A DNA stretch of 64,000 nucleotides from Psychrobacillus sp044762655 (GCF_044762655.1 NZ_JBIWER010000005.1:62001-126000); one strand, 5' to 3'; shown: positions 8,486 to 18,337, counted from the first letter of the stretch. A program made the numbers and translations. Notes: a model not told the origin generated them from the sequence alone.

Positions 8486-9094
8486 TCAATTTGATTTTCT
8501 AATAAATTTGGCAGTAACCATCTCTTTAGTCCATAAGATATTCCTATAAGTTTTGGCTCTTAATGTATTTGTTGAAAATATAATTTTTGTATAATATTCA
8601 TTGGAAAAGTCTTTAGGAACATGCTTGTAATCTAATTGGAAAGCATCCACTCGTGAATATTCTTTCATACTTCTAGCTTGTAAATAACGAGATAACTTAC
8701 TCAGAGTATCTCCACTTTCTAATAAACCGTTTAGAGAGAAAACGATACTCTTCTTTCTTTTAATTAATACATCAAAAACAAACATAATAACTCTATCTTT
8801 ATCTCTTTCTTTTGCAATAATATCCATACAATTACCTTCATTCTGTGCTATAAAATAAAGTGTATAACCAAACCAATTTTGTTTTAATTGAAATGGAAAA
8901 AATGCAATGATGCGGTTATGCTCTTTTACCGCATAGATTTCTACACCTTTTTGTTCCCCCAAAACTTCCCACAAACTATAAACAAATTCATACTCTAAAA
9001 ATGGGTTTGTATTTTGGTTTGCTTCTAATATTGCTAACCAATCCTTCTCGTATATACTCAACTGCTTATAGGTGTTTATGAGAACGAGTTCCAA
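8486..9094 (-). CDS. CelD/BcsL-type acetyltransferase, N-terminal part only
   Basis: Resembles the N-terminal region of the exopolysaccharide-linked CelD/BcsL-type GNAT family: DWLAILEANQNTNPFLEYEFV, then a core with IIAFFPFQLKQ and a stretch like the family linker (FSNEYYTKIIFSTNTLRAKTYRN). Family members are about 330-380 residues; this product is 202 residues and ends before the C-terminal acetyltransferase domain, so it is probably truncated and non-functional. The frame opens at a GTG (9151), but a TTG at 9094 has GGAGG five bases upstream and is the better start. It lies at the distal end of the exopolysaccharide locus. Confidence 0.55.
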   Translation of the reverse strand: MELVLINTYKQLSIYEKDWLAILEANQNTNPFLEYEFVYSLWEVLGEQKGVEIYAVKEHNRIIAFFPFQLKQNWFGYTLYFIAQNEGNCMDIIAKERDKDRVIMFVFDVLIKRKKSIVFSLNGLLESGDTLSKLSRYLQARSMKEYSRVDAFQLDYKHVPKDFSNEYYTKIIFSTNTLRAKTYRNILWTKEMVTAKFIRKSN

Positions 9095-9242
9095 ATGATC
9101 CTCCGTTCTTTTTAATATTGTTTTATAAGAAAATAAAACTGATGTTAACACTAAATTTATTTGTTAGGAATACTCATTTTATCCTCATTTATATAAGCTC
9201 ATAATCGTTTAACATTATATTTATTTATGCATTGCTTTGCTA

Positions 9243-10121
9243 TCAACTAATTATTTCATTTTTAAGAATTCTTTTAAGATACTTAAGTAAATCTCTTCTT
9301 AACTCTTCCCTCTTCATCGCCATCTCGATAGTGGTCTGTATGAAACCTAACTTCTCTCCAACATCATAGCGCTTACCCTCAAAATCATAAGCATACACTT
9401 TCTGTAACTTATTTAACTTTTGAATCGCATCCGTCAGTTGAATTTCTCCACCAGCACCTGTTTCCTGCTTACCAAGAAATTCAAAAATTTCCGGTGTTAA
9501 AACATAACGCCCCATAATTGCAAGATTAGAAGGTGCTGTACCCTGTACGGGTTTTTCTACAAAGTTACTAACTTGATAACGTCTACCCTGAATTGAACTT
9601 GGATTAATAATTCCATATCTATGAGTTTCCTCATCAGAAACTTTCTGGACACCGACTACGGATGAACCGGTGTCATCATACTGTTCCATTAATTGTTTTA
9701 AACAAGGTTTTTCAGCTTGGACGATATCATCACCTAGCAAAACAGCAAATGGTTCATCACCGATAAAATTACGCGCACACCATACTGCATGTCCTAATCC
9801 TTTAGGTTCTTTTTGGCGAATATAGTGGATTTCAACCTTAGAGGATTGATTAATTTTATCGAGTAATTCAAACTTTCCTTTTAGTTTCAGATTTTCTTCA
9901 AGCTCAAAATTTCTATCAAAATGATCTTCTATCGCACGTTTTCCTTTACCGGTAACAATGATTATATCTTCTATACCTGATGCTATTGCTTCCTCCACAA
10001 TATATTCAATTGTAGGTCTATCAACAATAGGTAACATCTCTTTTGGCATTGCCTTAGTAGCTGGTAAAAAACGCGTTCCTAAGCCTGCTGCTGGAATAAT
10101 TGCCTTTCTGACTTTTTTCAA
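9243..10121 (-). CDS. galU: UTP-glucose-1-phosphate uridylyltransferase
   Basis: Makes UDP-glucose from UTP and glucose-1-phosphate, a precursor for exopolysaccharide, teichoic acid glucosylation and glycolipids. The product has 292 residues, matching GtaB/GalU. The nucleotidyltransferase signature KAIIPAAGLGTRFLPATKAMPKEMLP is N-terminal, and FVEKP and GEIQLTDAI follow. The start is read as TTG at 10121 behind AGGTGAT; no in-frame ATG fits the conserved MKKVRKAIIP N-terminus. With galE it supplies UDP-sugars to the adjacent glycosyltransferase cluster. Confidence 0.95.
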   Translation of the reverse strand: MKKVRKAIIPAAGLGTRFLPATKAMPKEMLPIVDRPTIEYIVEEAIASGIEDIIIVTGKGKRAIEDHFDRNFELEENLKLKGKFELLDKINQSSKVEIHYIRQKEPKGLGHAVWCARNFIGDEPFAVLLGDDIVQAEKPCLKQLMEQYDDTGSSVVGVQKVSDEETHRYGIINPSSIQGRRYQVSNFVEKPVQGTAPSNLAIMGRYVLTPEIFEFLGKQETGAGGEIQLTDAIQKLNKLQKVYAYDFEGKRYDVGEKLGFIQTTIEMAMKREELRRDLLKYLKRILKNEIIS

Positions 10122-10306
10122 TTTTCATCACCTATTTCATTTTTTGTTATTTCAAATATGCCTCTACACCAGGCTATTAAAAGGAATTAATACCTTCCTT
10201 GTAAATAAGTATGATCTTATAGAGATAAAGAATTAAAGAAATAATAGCGGAATTATTCAGAACTAATTATTCTTCTGATATAACCAAGCATCATGTCAGA
10301 TGGCTT

Positions 10307-10630
10307 TAATATCACGTTTAGCTGTCCAACCTAGTTGGTTCTTAGCTTGCAAAGCGTCAGCATAGAATGAGGCAATATTTCCAGGTCAAGTCTATGATTT
10401 TCTATTTTATATGGTACTTTAATATCATTAGCTTCTTCAAAGGCTCATACTTATTCTAATACACTAGTACCTTGACCAGTCTCTAAGTTATAAATATGAA
10501 CATCCTCAGTGAGAATATCTAATGCTGCTAATGACCCTTCTGCTAGATCCACCACATGAGTATAATCACGAACTCCTGTACCGTCTGCGGTTGGATAGTG
10601 CCTTCCAAAGACTCTAAGTTTCTTCCTTTA
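10307..10630 (-). pseudogene. decayed galE fragment (C-terminal part)
   Basis: On the minus strand this stretch aligns by eye with the 3' part of the intact galE at 13080-14075 (compare atatcacgtttagctgtccaac with atatcacgttttgctgtccaac, and the stretch encoding the YIHVLDLA region). Internal frameshifts and deletions mean no open frame survives. It covers roughly the last 120 codons. Together with the intact galE it flanks the unusual 10688-12193 gene. No gene was seen between it and galU (10122-10306). Confidence 0.8.
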
Positions 10631-10687
10631 TAGTTGTCGCATTTAGCTAAGAAAATAGACTAAGACGCATTAACATCCAATGGCGAA

Positions 10688-12193
10688 TTAAGCATCTTTA
10701 TATAATCCAACAGTATACTCACCATCACGAAGCCCATCCACCGCAAATATTGTCCCGTTTGAATGGTCAACGTGACTAATGTGGTGCATTGCATCATTTT
10801 TCCAATCACCTATATGACTAGCTTCAATAGCTTTCCCAAGATTAGTGATCGTACAATCTGTTGTAGTCAAATCTGATATTTTATACCAATGCGTGTATTC
10901 TCCGTACATATTTGTAGCAACTGGCGTAATTTGGACAGGCATAATAATATAGTCGCCACCATGAAAGATATTTCCCGCGTTTCTTTTCCCTTTTTCTACG
11001 CCATCTTGTGCAATAATGTTTCCAAGAGGGTGTATTGTCCAGTTAGTATTTCTCCAATCACCACTAGTGTTGTAGTAAAGTATCACATTATCAGCAGGAA
11101 TTGTAGATGTTGTCATGAACCAAATTTCCCCTATTTTAAAAACATTCGTATCAACAAAAGTACCTGGCAACAGATTTTCTTGAAACTCCCATTCTGTTGG
11201 GAAATTTATTGCTTTATATAATTTTACGTCTAGCATTGTGTCGGGTAACATATACCAATCTCCATCGTATTTAAATACATTAGGATAAGCGGAACGGTGC
11301 CCATGTATTTCATGACTTAATACAATTTGGGTATAGTTCCAATCGACCAGGTTATAACTCCACGCATGACCTATTTCGTCAGACGTTTGTGAGTTATTTG
11401 GATTTGTCCCACCTAAGACTTCAAAAAACATATGATATTTTCCAGCATCAAACACAATAAAAGGATCTGCTGTTCCAGAAGGATTTTGTCTGTCTGTCAC
11501 AATTTCTTTTGTGATTACAGGATTGGTGACACGTTCATATTCTTTTATATCTGGTGTCATGAAAATTTCGCTTTTTCGTTCATTTTCGTCAACCTCAAAA
11601 ACGAACTTATCTTTAGGGAATTTATATTTTTCTCCAGAGTATGAGACATATTCTAAAGGCAATACACTACCCATAACAAGCATTACTTCATGCAGAGGTA
11701 CAAGGGTATGAGAAATGGTCACTCGCATATAAGCAATCGTATTATTTGTGGGAACAGTAAAAGTAGTTGCAACCTCAATCTCCAAACCACTCACAAAATT
11801 ATTACTCTCATCCCAAAAAGTAATTTGACCACTTCTAGTATTTTTAGAGTATAGTTGTCCAATATCCACAGGAATTAAACCACTGGATGCTACCTCAACA
11901 AATTCAGTCCAAACACCAGTACTATATTCATAGTATCCACCATTTTCAACTTTTGATAAGTCCAATAGATTGACACTAGATGGAATTGTTTCTACATATT
12001 TTATTGCCGATGGGTTAACTTCTTTCCCTATATCGTTTAATTCTGGTTTCGTACCAGTTTTTGACAAATGTGTCTTAGTGTTTTCTACTTGTCTATCGAT
12101 TGTTTCAAAGTTTTCATTCCATTCATCTAAAAATAATCTATCTGTTGGCGCCCATTTATTTAGTTGTAAATGTCTAGTTTTTTCCGTTGACAA
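10688..12193 (-). CDS. phage-fibre-like N-terminus fused to GH43-type beta-propeller
   Basis: Protein of 501 residues with two unlike halves. The N-terminus (HLQLNKWAPTDRLFLDEWNENFETID, then helical NTKTHLSKTG) looks like the virion-attachment end of phage tail fibres or tail-associated enzymes. The middle (residues about 70-220) is beta-rich. The C-terminal part has five-bladed propeller features of the GH43/GH32-like superfamily: SGTADPFIVFDAGKYHMFFEV, GHRSAYPNVFKYDGDWYMLPD, DTNVFKIGEIWFMTTS. Such domains cleave or bind glycans. There is no signal peptide or membrane segment. The open frame extends to 12301, but TTG at 12193 after GGGGTGAT is the best start. Its job within a polysaccharide locus is unknown. 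Confidence 0.6.
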   Translation of the reverse strand: MSTEKTRHLQLNKWAPTDRLFLDEWNENFETIDRQVENTKTHLSKTGTKPELNDIGKEVNPSAIKYVETIPSSVNLLDLSKVENGGYYEYSTGVWTEFVEVASSGLIPVDIGQLYSKNTRSGQITFWDESNNFVSGLEIEVATTFTVPTNNTIAYMRVTISHTLVPLHEVMLVMGSVLPLEYVSYSGEKYKFPKDKFVFEVDENERKSEIFMTPDIKEYERVTNPVITKEIVTDRQNPSGTADPFIVFDAGKYHMFFEVLGGTNPNNSQTSDEIGHAWSYNLVDWNYTQIVLSHEIHGHRSAYPNVFKYDGDWYMLPDTMLDVKLYKAINFPTEWEFQENLLPGTFVDTNVFKIGEIWFMTTSTIPADNVILYYNTSGDWRNTNWTIHPLGNIIAQDGVEKGKRNAGNIFHGGDYIIMPVQITPVATNMYGEYTHWYKISDLTTTDCTITNLGKAIEASHIGDWKNDAMHHISHVDHSNGTIFAVDGLRDGEYTVGLYKDA

Positions 12194-12428
12194 TTCATCA
12201 CCCCATTTTTTCTGCAGGTTTAACAGGTAATTTAGAATGATTCTCCTGGTTCTCTGTAAGTATCCCAGACTATCGGCCTCCCCCACTTCTGCCCTCTCCA
12301 TTAATTACATTATGCTAGTACGTGGAAGTATAGACTTAGTATATTGTGCAAAATTATGTACAGAGTATCCGATATAAATAACAATTGAAAATCGAGGAGT
12401 TATCATAATAATTTTTAATCTAACACAG

Positions 12429-12789
12429 ATGAGGAGCGATTTTGAAAGACTGCCGATATCTCTAATAGCTACTTTTTATGTAATGATTGCTAAAGTTGAT
12501 AATGGGAAGTTATTAAAGAAGAGTAATTATACAGATATGAGTTCGTGGATAACATGGTATCGGAATAGCTCTACTGATTTGTTTATAGAATGCGATTTAT
12601 CCGATGAAGTTCATCAGCATTTTATTGCTGGTAGAGGAACACAGGTGATGTGTGTACTGATTGATAGTTCTGGTGAGTTTGCTGGCGTTTGTTTGTTTTG
12701 AATGATTGGTTGGATAATGAAGAGAAAAAGTACATGCTGAACAATACATGTTTAGAGGATATGTTTTTTGATTGTTTCATTATAGTACG
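12429..12789 (+). pseudogene. small hypothetical gene, apparently frameshifted
   Basis: A 90-codon frame runs from ATG 12429 to TGA at 12699-12701. Another frame continues directly at about 12696 with coding-like sequence (LNDWLDNEEKKYMLNNTCLEDMFFDCF) to a TAA near 12789. Read across one frameshift this gives an acidic protein of roughly 120 residues. The true start may lie upstream, since GAGGAG at 12394-12399 has no ATG, GTG or TTG behind it. No family is recognised. It is the only plus-strand gene in the polysaccharide locus and sits between the phage-fibre-like gene and galE. Confidence 0.35.
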
Positions 12790-12844
12790 TTAATTGATTG
12801 ATGGAAGTGATATTTTTGTTTTTCTTTTGTAATTTTTTAACATC

Positions 12845-12880
12845 AAAAAAAGGATTATGCATTCGTGGCACAATCCTCTA
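12845..12880 (-). terminator. terminator for galE / polysaccharide operon
   Basis: On the minus strand, AGGATTGTGC / GCATAATCCT (one mismatch, loop CACGAAT) is followed by seven T residues. It lies 200 bases past galE. The remaining stretch 12881-13079 shows no gene. Confidence 0.75.
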
Positions 12881-13079
12881 GAACTAATTTTTTTCAAGGC
12901 ATTTATGTAGCACTCCTATTACTTAATAATTACATTTTCTTTTCTCCAAGAAGAAGGGATGAATGATTCCCTCACATATCAGATATTTGAAGGAGTGGAC
13001 AGTGATTATGAGATACTAGATGATTTTCATAAAGGAAATCAATGAAGATACTTAGTTTTGATGTTAATGTTTTTAGCCT

Positions 13080-14075
13080 TCACTCTTTATAATTTTTCTC
13101 AAATCGCCAAGAATCTCGACACATCGAAACAATATCACGTTTTGCTGTCCAACCAAGCTCTTGCTCAGCTTTTGATGCATCTGCATAAAATGAAGCAATA
13201 TCCCCGAGACGTCGAGCAACAATTTCATAAGGAATTTCCATACCATTAGCCTCTTCAAATGCTCTCACTAACTCTAACACACTTGTACCACGACCTGTGC
13301 CCAAATTATAAACATTGACACCTTCCGTCAAATCCTCGATTGCCGCTACATGTCCAGCAGCTAAATCCAACACATGAATATAATCACGAACACCCGTGCC
13401 ATCAACTGTCGGATAATCATTACCAAACACACGCAACTGCTTAAGTTTCCCTTTCGCCACTTGCGTTATATAAGGCATTAAATTATTTGGAATACCATTC
13501 GGTGCCTCACCAATTAAGCCACTTTCATGTGCGCCCACTGGATTAAAATAACGAAGCAGAGTCACTGCAAAACCAGGATTAACGTTTGCTATATCCGTTA
13601 ATATACGCTCACTCATCCCCTTCGTTTCACCATAAGGACTCGTCGTAGGCAATAAATCCATCGTCTCCACGAATGGCACCTGATTGTCTCCATAAACCGT
13701 AGCAGATGAACTAAAGACAAATCGTCCGACATTATACTTTAAACAAGCACCAGCCAGCACCATCGTACTCACCAAATTATTCATATAATACGTTAATGGT
13801 TTTTCTACCGATTCACCTACAGCTTTCAAACCAGCAAAATGAATCACACCATCAATCTTATGATTTTGAAAAATACCTTCTACTGTGCCTTTATCCGTTA
13901 CATCTATCTTATAAAAGATAACTTCCTTACCTGTTAGTTGATTTATTTTATCAATAGAATCACGCTTACTATTACAAAGGTTATCAGCTACAATTACTGA
14001 GTGCCCCGCTTCAAGTAAAGCAACACATGTATGGGAACCAATATAGCCTGCTCCTCCTGTTACTAAGATTTTCAT
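13080..14075 (-). CDS. galE: UDP-glucose 4-epimerase
   Basis: Interconverts UDP-glucose and UDP-galactose. The product has 331 residues, the normal length. The N-terminal NAD motif is KILVTGGAGYIGSHT, followed by the family ADNLCNS, and the catalytic serine and YxxxK are in FSSSATVYG and SPYGETKGMSE. The C-terminus has GTGVRDYIHVLDLAAGH and YNLGTGRGTSV. The ATG follows GGGGGGATACGGCTG. It is the last gene of the polysaccharide run and is separated from the preceding glycosyltransferase by 105 bases, so it may have its own promoter. A decayed second copy lies 2.4 kb further on. Confidence 0.95.
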   Translation of the reverse strand: MKILVTGGAGYIGSHTCVALLEAGHSVIVADNLCNSKRDSIDKINQLTGKEVIFYKIDVTDKGTVEGIFQNHKIDGVIHFAGLKAVGESVEKPLTYYMNNLVSTMVLAGACLKYNVGRFVFSSSATVYGDNQVPFVETMDLLPTTSPYGETKGMSERILTDIANVNPGFAVTLLRYFNPVGAHESGLIGEAPNGIPNNLMPYITQVAKGKLKQLRVFGNDYPTVDGTGVRDYIHVLDLAAGHVAAIEDLTEGVNVYNLGTGRGTSVLELVRAFEEANGMEIPYEIVARRLGDIASFYADASKAEQELGWTAKRDIVSMCRDSWRFEKNYKE

Positions 14076-14180
14076 CAGCCGTATCCCCCCTAGTTTCTAT
14101 TTAGAATTTTATGTAACTTAATACATGATGTATATTAATAGTAGGTATCGAATTTCTAGTATTAACGCTGTGAAATTATT

Positions 14181-15290
14181 TCAAAATAAAGCTTCTATAT
14201 CCTTCATACGCTGACTAATTGAAATAATTTTTGACCGTTCAATTATTTTTTCTTTATAGTAAGTTTGCATATTTTTATTTTCAATCACTTCTGCCATTGC
14301 AGTATAAATACTATCTTCATTTATTTCTGTAACAATTCCATATTTATTATCTTCACCTAATAGTTCCTTCACTCCAGAGCAGTCTGTAGCAATAATTGGT
14401 ATACCCAAAATAGCCGCTTCTTGAGTAACAAGTGCATACCCTTCAGCCCTGGATGCTGAAATAAACCAATCTGCATGTTTTAAATATTTATAAGGATTAT
14501 TTTTTAAACCTAAAAGTTTAACATTGTTTAATTGATTTTGATCAATATAATTTTCTAATAGTTCTCTATATTCGCCATCACCAATAATATATAGACTATA
14601 TTTATAGTTATTGATATTTAACTTCTGACAAACATTTAATAACATATCAAAACCTTTCTCTTTACATAAACGACCAACTGACATAAATAAGGGGCTATGA
14701 TCAAGATTATCAATAATTGCCTCTTCTTTAGATTTTTCTTGAATATATTTTTCATCAAGAGGATTTGCTCTAAATATAAGATTACCCAAATCTCCAACAT
14801 TTTTAATAACACTTTCTTTAACTTTGTTAGAAACACAAACTATATAGTTAAATTTTTTCATAACATTTAATTCTTGTCCTTCTTTAAAAAAACCTTTTGT
14901 CCAGTGCAAGACATCATAATCAGTATGAACCCATGCTATTTTTTTCGGAGCGTCCAAATCTGAAATAAAATGCATACATGGACCTTCTTTAATTGCAATC
15001 ACGATATCAAATTGTTCTTCTTTTATTAATCGTTTTATTTTTCCATTATTTATCTTTCTAAGAACCTTATTGCATGCTCTTACTAGAATTGATGTACCTT
15101 TTATCAACTTCTTATTTATATACCAATAATCCACTGTTTCATCATAAGAATCATAAAATTTTTGCTCATAGTTGTTAGTTAATATCGTAATCTTATATTT
15201 ATCTATCGGTAAATGATTAACTAAATTCATCATAACCTTTTCTACACCACCTCCATAGATATGATCATTCATAATCAATATTTTTTTCAT
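14181..15290 (-). CDS. glycosyltransferase family 4
   Basis: Retaining GT-B glycosyltransferase of 369 residues. It begins MKKILIMNDHIYGGGVEKVMM, the usual acceptor-side start with a GGVE loop. The C-terminal donor-binding region has PLFMSVGRLCKEKGFDML and the E-x7-E motif in SASRAEGYALVTQEAAILGIPIIATD. It is predicted to add a sugar to the lipid-linked repeat unit on the inner membrane face. The frame extends to 15359 inside the flippase gene; ATG at 15290, behind GGGGTGA and 8 bases after the flippase stop, is the likely start. Confidence 0.88.
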   Translation of the reverse strand: MKKILIMNDHIYGGGVEKVMMNLVNHLPIDKYKITILTNNYEQKFYDSYDETVDYWYINKKLIKGTSILVRACNKVLRKINNGKIKRLIKEEQFDIVIAIKEGPCMHFISDLDAPKKIAWVHTDYDVLHWTKGFFKEGQELNVMKKFNYIVCVSNKVKESVIKNVGDLGNLIFRANPLDEKYIQEKSKEEAIIDNLDHSPLFMSVGRLCKEKGFDMLLNVCQKLNINNYKYSLYIIGDGEYRELLENYIDQNQLNNVKLLGLKNNPYKYLKHADWFISASRAEGYALVTQEAAILGIPIIATDCSGVKELLGEDNKYGIVTEINEDSIYTAMAEVIENKNMQTYYKEKIIERSKIISISQRMKDIEALF

Positions 15291-15297
15291 GCTTTTT

Positions 15298-16827
15298 TCA
15301 CCCCCCCTTTCTCTCGAATTTCCGTATTTTACCAAGTAAAAACTTCCGTTCATTAGCACTTAACAAAATAAAAGAAAGAACCACGGCTGATATAAAAGTA
15401 AACACACATATATTAAGAATCAAACTAATCCAGGTAGTTATTTCGATATTATTTATTATAATAATTCCAATGAAAGCTAATATTCCGAATGACAAAATAC
15501 TTTTAAATGCTCCTCTATAAAAAGAATACCACGGTAAATTTAGACATCTGGCCGCATAAGGTATATGAAAAACAAATGTCAAAATGAATGAAAATATCAT
15601 ACCGGTACCTGCTATAGCGTATAAACCTAAATCTGTAAATTTCAACAAAATAAATACTGTGCTCATTATTATGCAACCAAAAACTATCATTACAATAGAA
15701 TCTACCTTCACTTTGTTTGTTATTGTAAAAACGCTATATAGAGGATTAATAACACCTGTGATCACTGAATTAAATACCGCTAATATAGATAATATATGGA
15801 TTAGATTTGTATCCTCGTTTGGCACCCATAAGGCATAAAATGCACTACCAAAACAAAATAAAATAGCATTCGGTATTACTGAAAAAATAGTCATTATTTT
15901 CATTGATTGATTAATTTGATTAACTAAATCCCTAATATCGCCTTTTGCATAAGCTATTGTCATAGACGGTGCAAACACAGCTGCAATTGTACCTATGAGA
16001 GTTATAACAGCGGTTGGAATAGTTTTTGAAACTGCTAAAACCCCCATTGCTGCAGAACTGATAAATAAGTTTGCAATTAATAAGTCTAATTGCGAAGTTA
16101 ATATTTGACTTAGTCTAGTCCATGTATTCCAAATACCAGAAGAAACAACTTCATATATTGATTTTAAATCAAAATAATGTCTATTAACTTTTATCTTAGG
16201 CAACAACGTATTAGTAAAATGAATATTGGAAATTAAAATAAATAATGTACTAATAAATGTTGCTAGCCCCACATACCACATTGACGGAACAAATCTAATA
16301 AATAATACTAGTAATATAATTACCTTGATTATTTGCGATATTATTCCAGCTATAGATGATAGATATAATTTATTTGTTACAAACGTTGCAACCCCGTATG
16401 TCCCTGAAATTAGACCAATAATAAAATTCAATAAAATAAAACCCCATAATAATTTAACGTCCAATAATATTTCAAGTGAAATATTAATCATTTTTTCAAG
16501 GTATAATACTAAGAAAATTGAAGGAAAAATCATTAGAACTGCAATTACAAAATTTACAATTACAACTGATGAAAAATATTTACTTGCTCCAACCTCATCA
16601 TTTTGATGTATACTTATAGAAATAAATCTACTTGCCATAGAATTTAATGCAACTGTTAATACGGTGGCATAATTAGCAAAATTATTCGCTAAACCCAAAA
16701 ATCCATATGCTTCACTACCTACATTATTCACTATAAATGGAGTTAGGAAAAAACTAATGGAAATATTAACCAAAAAACCTATTATTTGAGCTAACATATT
16801 TATAGCTAACTGTTTATTTTTAATCAT
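15298..16827 (-). CDS. polysaccharide flippase, Wzx-like
   Basis: Integral membrane protein of 509 residues with about 12-14 hydrophobic segments in the MOP/PST exporter arrangement. It starts with QLAINMLAQIIGFLVNISISFFLTPFIVNNVGSEAYG, typical of Wzx and related exporters, and has the internal WTRLSQILTSQLDLLIANLF repeat of the second half. It should flip undecaprenyl-linked repeat units to the outer face for the Wzy-like polymerase encoded at 20584-21873. It is in the same operon as the glycosyltransferases on either side. Confidence 0.9.
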   Translation of the reverse strand: MIKNKQLAINMLAQIIGFLVNISISFFLTPFIVNNVGSEAYGFLGLANNFANYATVLTVALNSMASRFISISIHQNDEVGASKYFSSVVIVNFVIAVLMIFPSIFLVLYLEKMINISLEILLDVKLLWGFILLNFIIGLISGTYGVATFVTNKLYLSSIAGIISQIIKVIILLVLFIRFVPSMWYVGLATFISTLFILISNIHFTNTLLPKIKVNRHYFDLKSIYEVVSSGIWNTWTRLSQILTSQLDLLIANLFISSAAMGVLAVSKTIPTAVITLIGTIAAVFAPSMTIAYAKGDIRDLVNQINQSMKIMTIFSVIPNAILFCFGSAFYALWVPNEDTNLIHILSILAVFNSVITGVINPLYSVFTITNKVKVDSIVMIVFGCIIMSTVFILLKFTDLGLYAIAGTGMIFSFILTFVFHIPYAARCLNLPWYSFYRGAFKSILSFGILAFIGIIIINNIEITTWISLILNICVFTFISAVVLSFILLSANERKFLLGKIRKFERKGG

Positions 16828-16881
16828 CCTTCAAAAAATATCGGCCTTCTATATATAAAAAGCTATATTAATACACAAAAA

Positions 16882-17853
16882 CTATTCTCCTCTAAATTTT
16901 TTGTAAGTTTTTAATATTCCATCCATTGTTTTTGGTGCTACAAAATACATCTCATAAAAAGCTTTAAATTTAATATTTTGTTTACTTCCCCTAAGCTTCT
17001 TTCTTAAATCCTTGAAATTTCTCTCAAAGAGTTCTTTCTTAAATCCATTTTCAAACATTTTTTTTCCCTTACTAACATCCTTATAGACAAAAAACAATAC
17101 TTTATAAGTTCGATCTCTCAAATCTTTTAGACCAATATGTTCAAAAAATTCGGCTCTTTCTTTAAAAGCGTCAATTACATCTAATCTATGCTTTATATTA
17201 AAGCCAATTCCCGTGATACTATCTTCTCTTTGCCAGTAGTATAATAACTGAGCTGTCGTTAGTACAATTTTTTTAGCTTTATAGATTAACTTGTATGTTG
17301 TAAATTCATCTTCATGTATCCTATCTACAGGAAAACGGATACCTTCAAATAACTTTCTTTTGTATAATTTTCCCCACGCTGTAACCATTTGAACACCAAA
17401 TCTTCCATACAATTGCTCTAATGCTTTAACATTAGAATATTCATAAATTTCTTCCATTAAAATATCAACCTGCAACTTTTCTGTCGAAGTTTTGATGAAA
17501 TTGCATACAGAAATATCAGAGTTTGTATTTATTAACAATTGATATAACTTCTTAATATAGTTCTCACCTATCCAATCATCGCTATCAACAAAAGAAATGT
17601 ATTCCCCTTGAGCAATTTCAACTCCTGCATTTCGAGCATCTGATAGACCACCATTTTTTTTATGAATTACTTTTACTCGTTCATCTAACTTTGCATACTC
17701 ATCACAGATTTTCCCACAACTGTCAGGGGAACCATCATTTACTAGAATAATCTCGAGGCCCTTATATGTCTGATTCAAAATAGAATCAACACAACGATGA
17801 AGATAGTTTTCAACTTTATATATAGGTACTATAATCGTAATGACATCACTCAT
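16882..17853 (-). CDS. glycosyltransferase family 2
   Basis: GT-A inverting glycosyltransferase of 323 residues. It shows ITIIVPIYKVENYLHRCVDSIL, then EIILVNDGSPDSCGKICDEYA (nucleotide-binding Asp), GLSDARNAG and the DxD-type metal site SFVDSDDW, with the catalytic-base area RIHEDEFTTYKL. The C-terminus is basic and amphipathic, as expected for a membrane-associated enzyme. The ATG follows GGAGG. The sugar and acceptor cannot be read from the sequence. Confidence 0.9.
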   Translation of the reverse strand: MSDVITIIVPIYKVENYLHRCVDSILNQTYKGLEIILVNDGSPDSCGKICDEYAKLDERVKVIHKKNGGLSDARNAGVEIAQGEYISFVDSDDWIGENYIKKLYQLLINTNSDISVCNFIKTSTEKLQVDILMEEIYEYSNVKALEQLYGRFGVQMVTAWGKLYKRKLFEGIRFPVDRIHEDEFTTYKLIYKAKKIVLTTAQLLYYWQREDSITGIGFNIKHRLDVIDAFKERAEFFEHIGLKDLRDRTYKVLFFVYKDVSKGKKMFENGFKKELFERNFKDLRKKLRGSKQNIKFKAFYEMYFVAPKTMDGILKTYKKFRGE

Positions 17854-18337
17854 AATTTCCTCCGTTGAATTATTGTAAGAATGATTGATTGGTTTAACAT
17901 TATTAAGAATTACGACGTTTCACCCCCGTACTACAGGTTCATTGTTTTTGTGCAGAACTATTTTTGTCACAGTGGACGGTTTTGAATATCCAACAATTTT
18001 CGGCTAACAAATGGCAGATTTTTTGGAGCATAATGATATTCTTAATAAGTAATTATACGAACATCATTGTAACCATTTTAGACAAATTTCAGGAACATTT
18101 AAGACAGATAGCGAACGGCTATTCATTTCAGGTTTAGCTTTTATTTCGTAAAAAGGAATTTTTCTAATACTGGCAAATTTTTTCTACTTTCCTTCATCTA
18201 GTGATTTCACCTAAGAATGAAAGAAAAAGAGCAAAGGCGACTATAAAGGTGGCCGTTTTTTAAACTTTTTAACTTCAACACTTTACAGTTTATTCGCGAT
18301 GTCTATTTAAATATTCCTCTCAAACACTCCGATCTAA
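17854..18337. other. 484-bp gap with no recognisable gene
   Basis: This breaks the otherwise tight glycosyltransferase operon. Both strands are full of stops. The base composition is somewhat less AT-rich than the neighbouring genes, and short stretches (for example 18040-18170) read like decayed coding DNA without a recognisable family. A remnant of an insertion sequence is possible but not supported by a visible motif or terminal repeat. Confidence 0.35.

Noticed and set aside
17854..18337. Insertion-sequence remnant in the glycosyltransferase gap
   Set aside because: Composition is suggestive, but no transposase motif, terminal repeat or target duplication could be identified.
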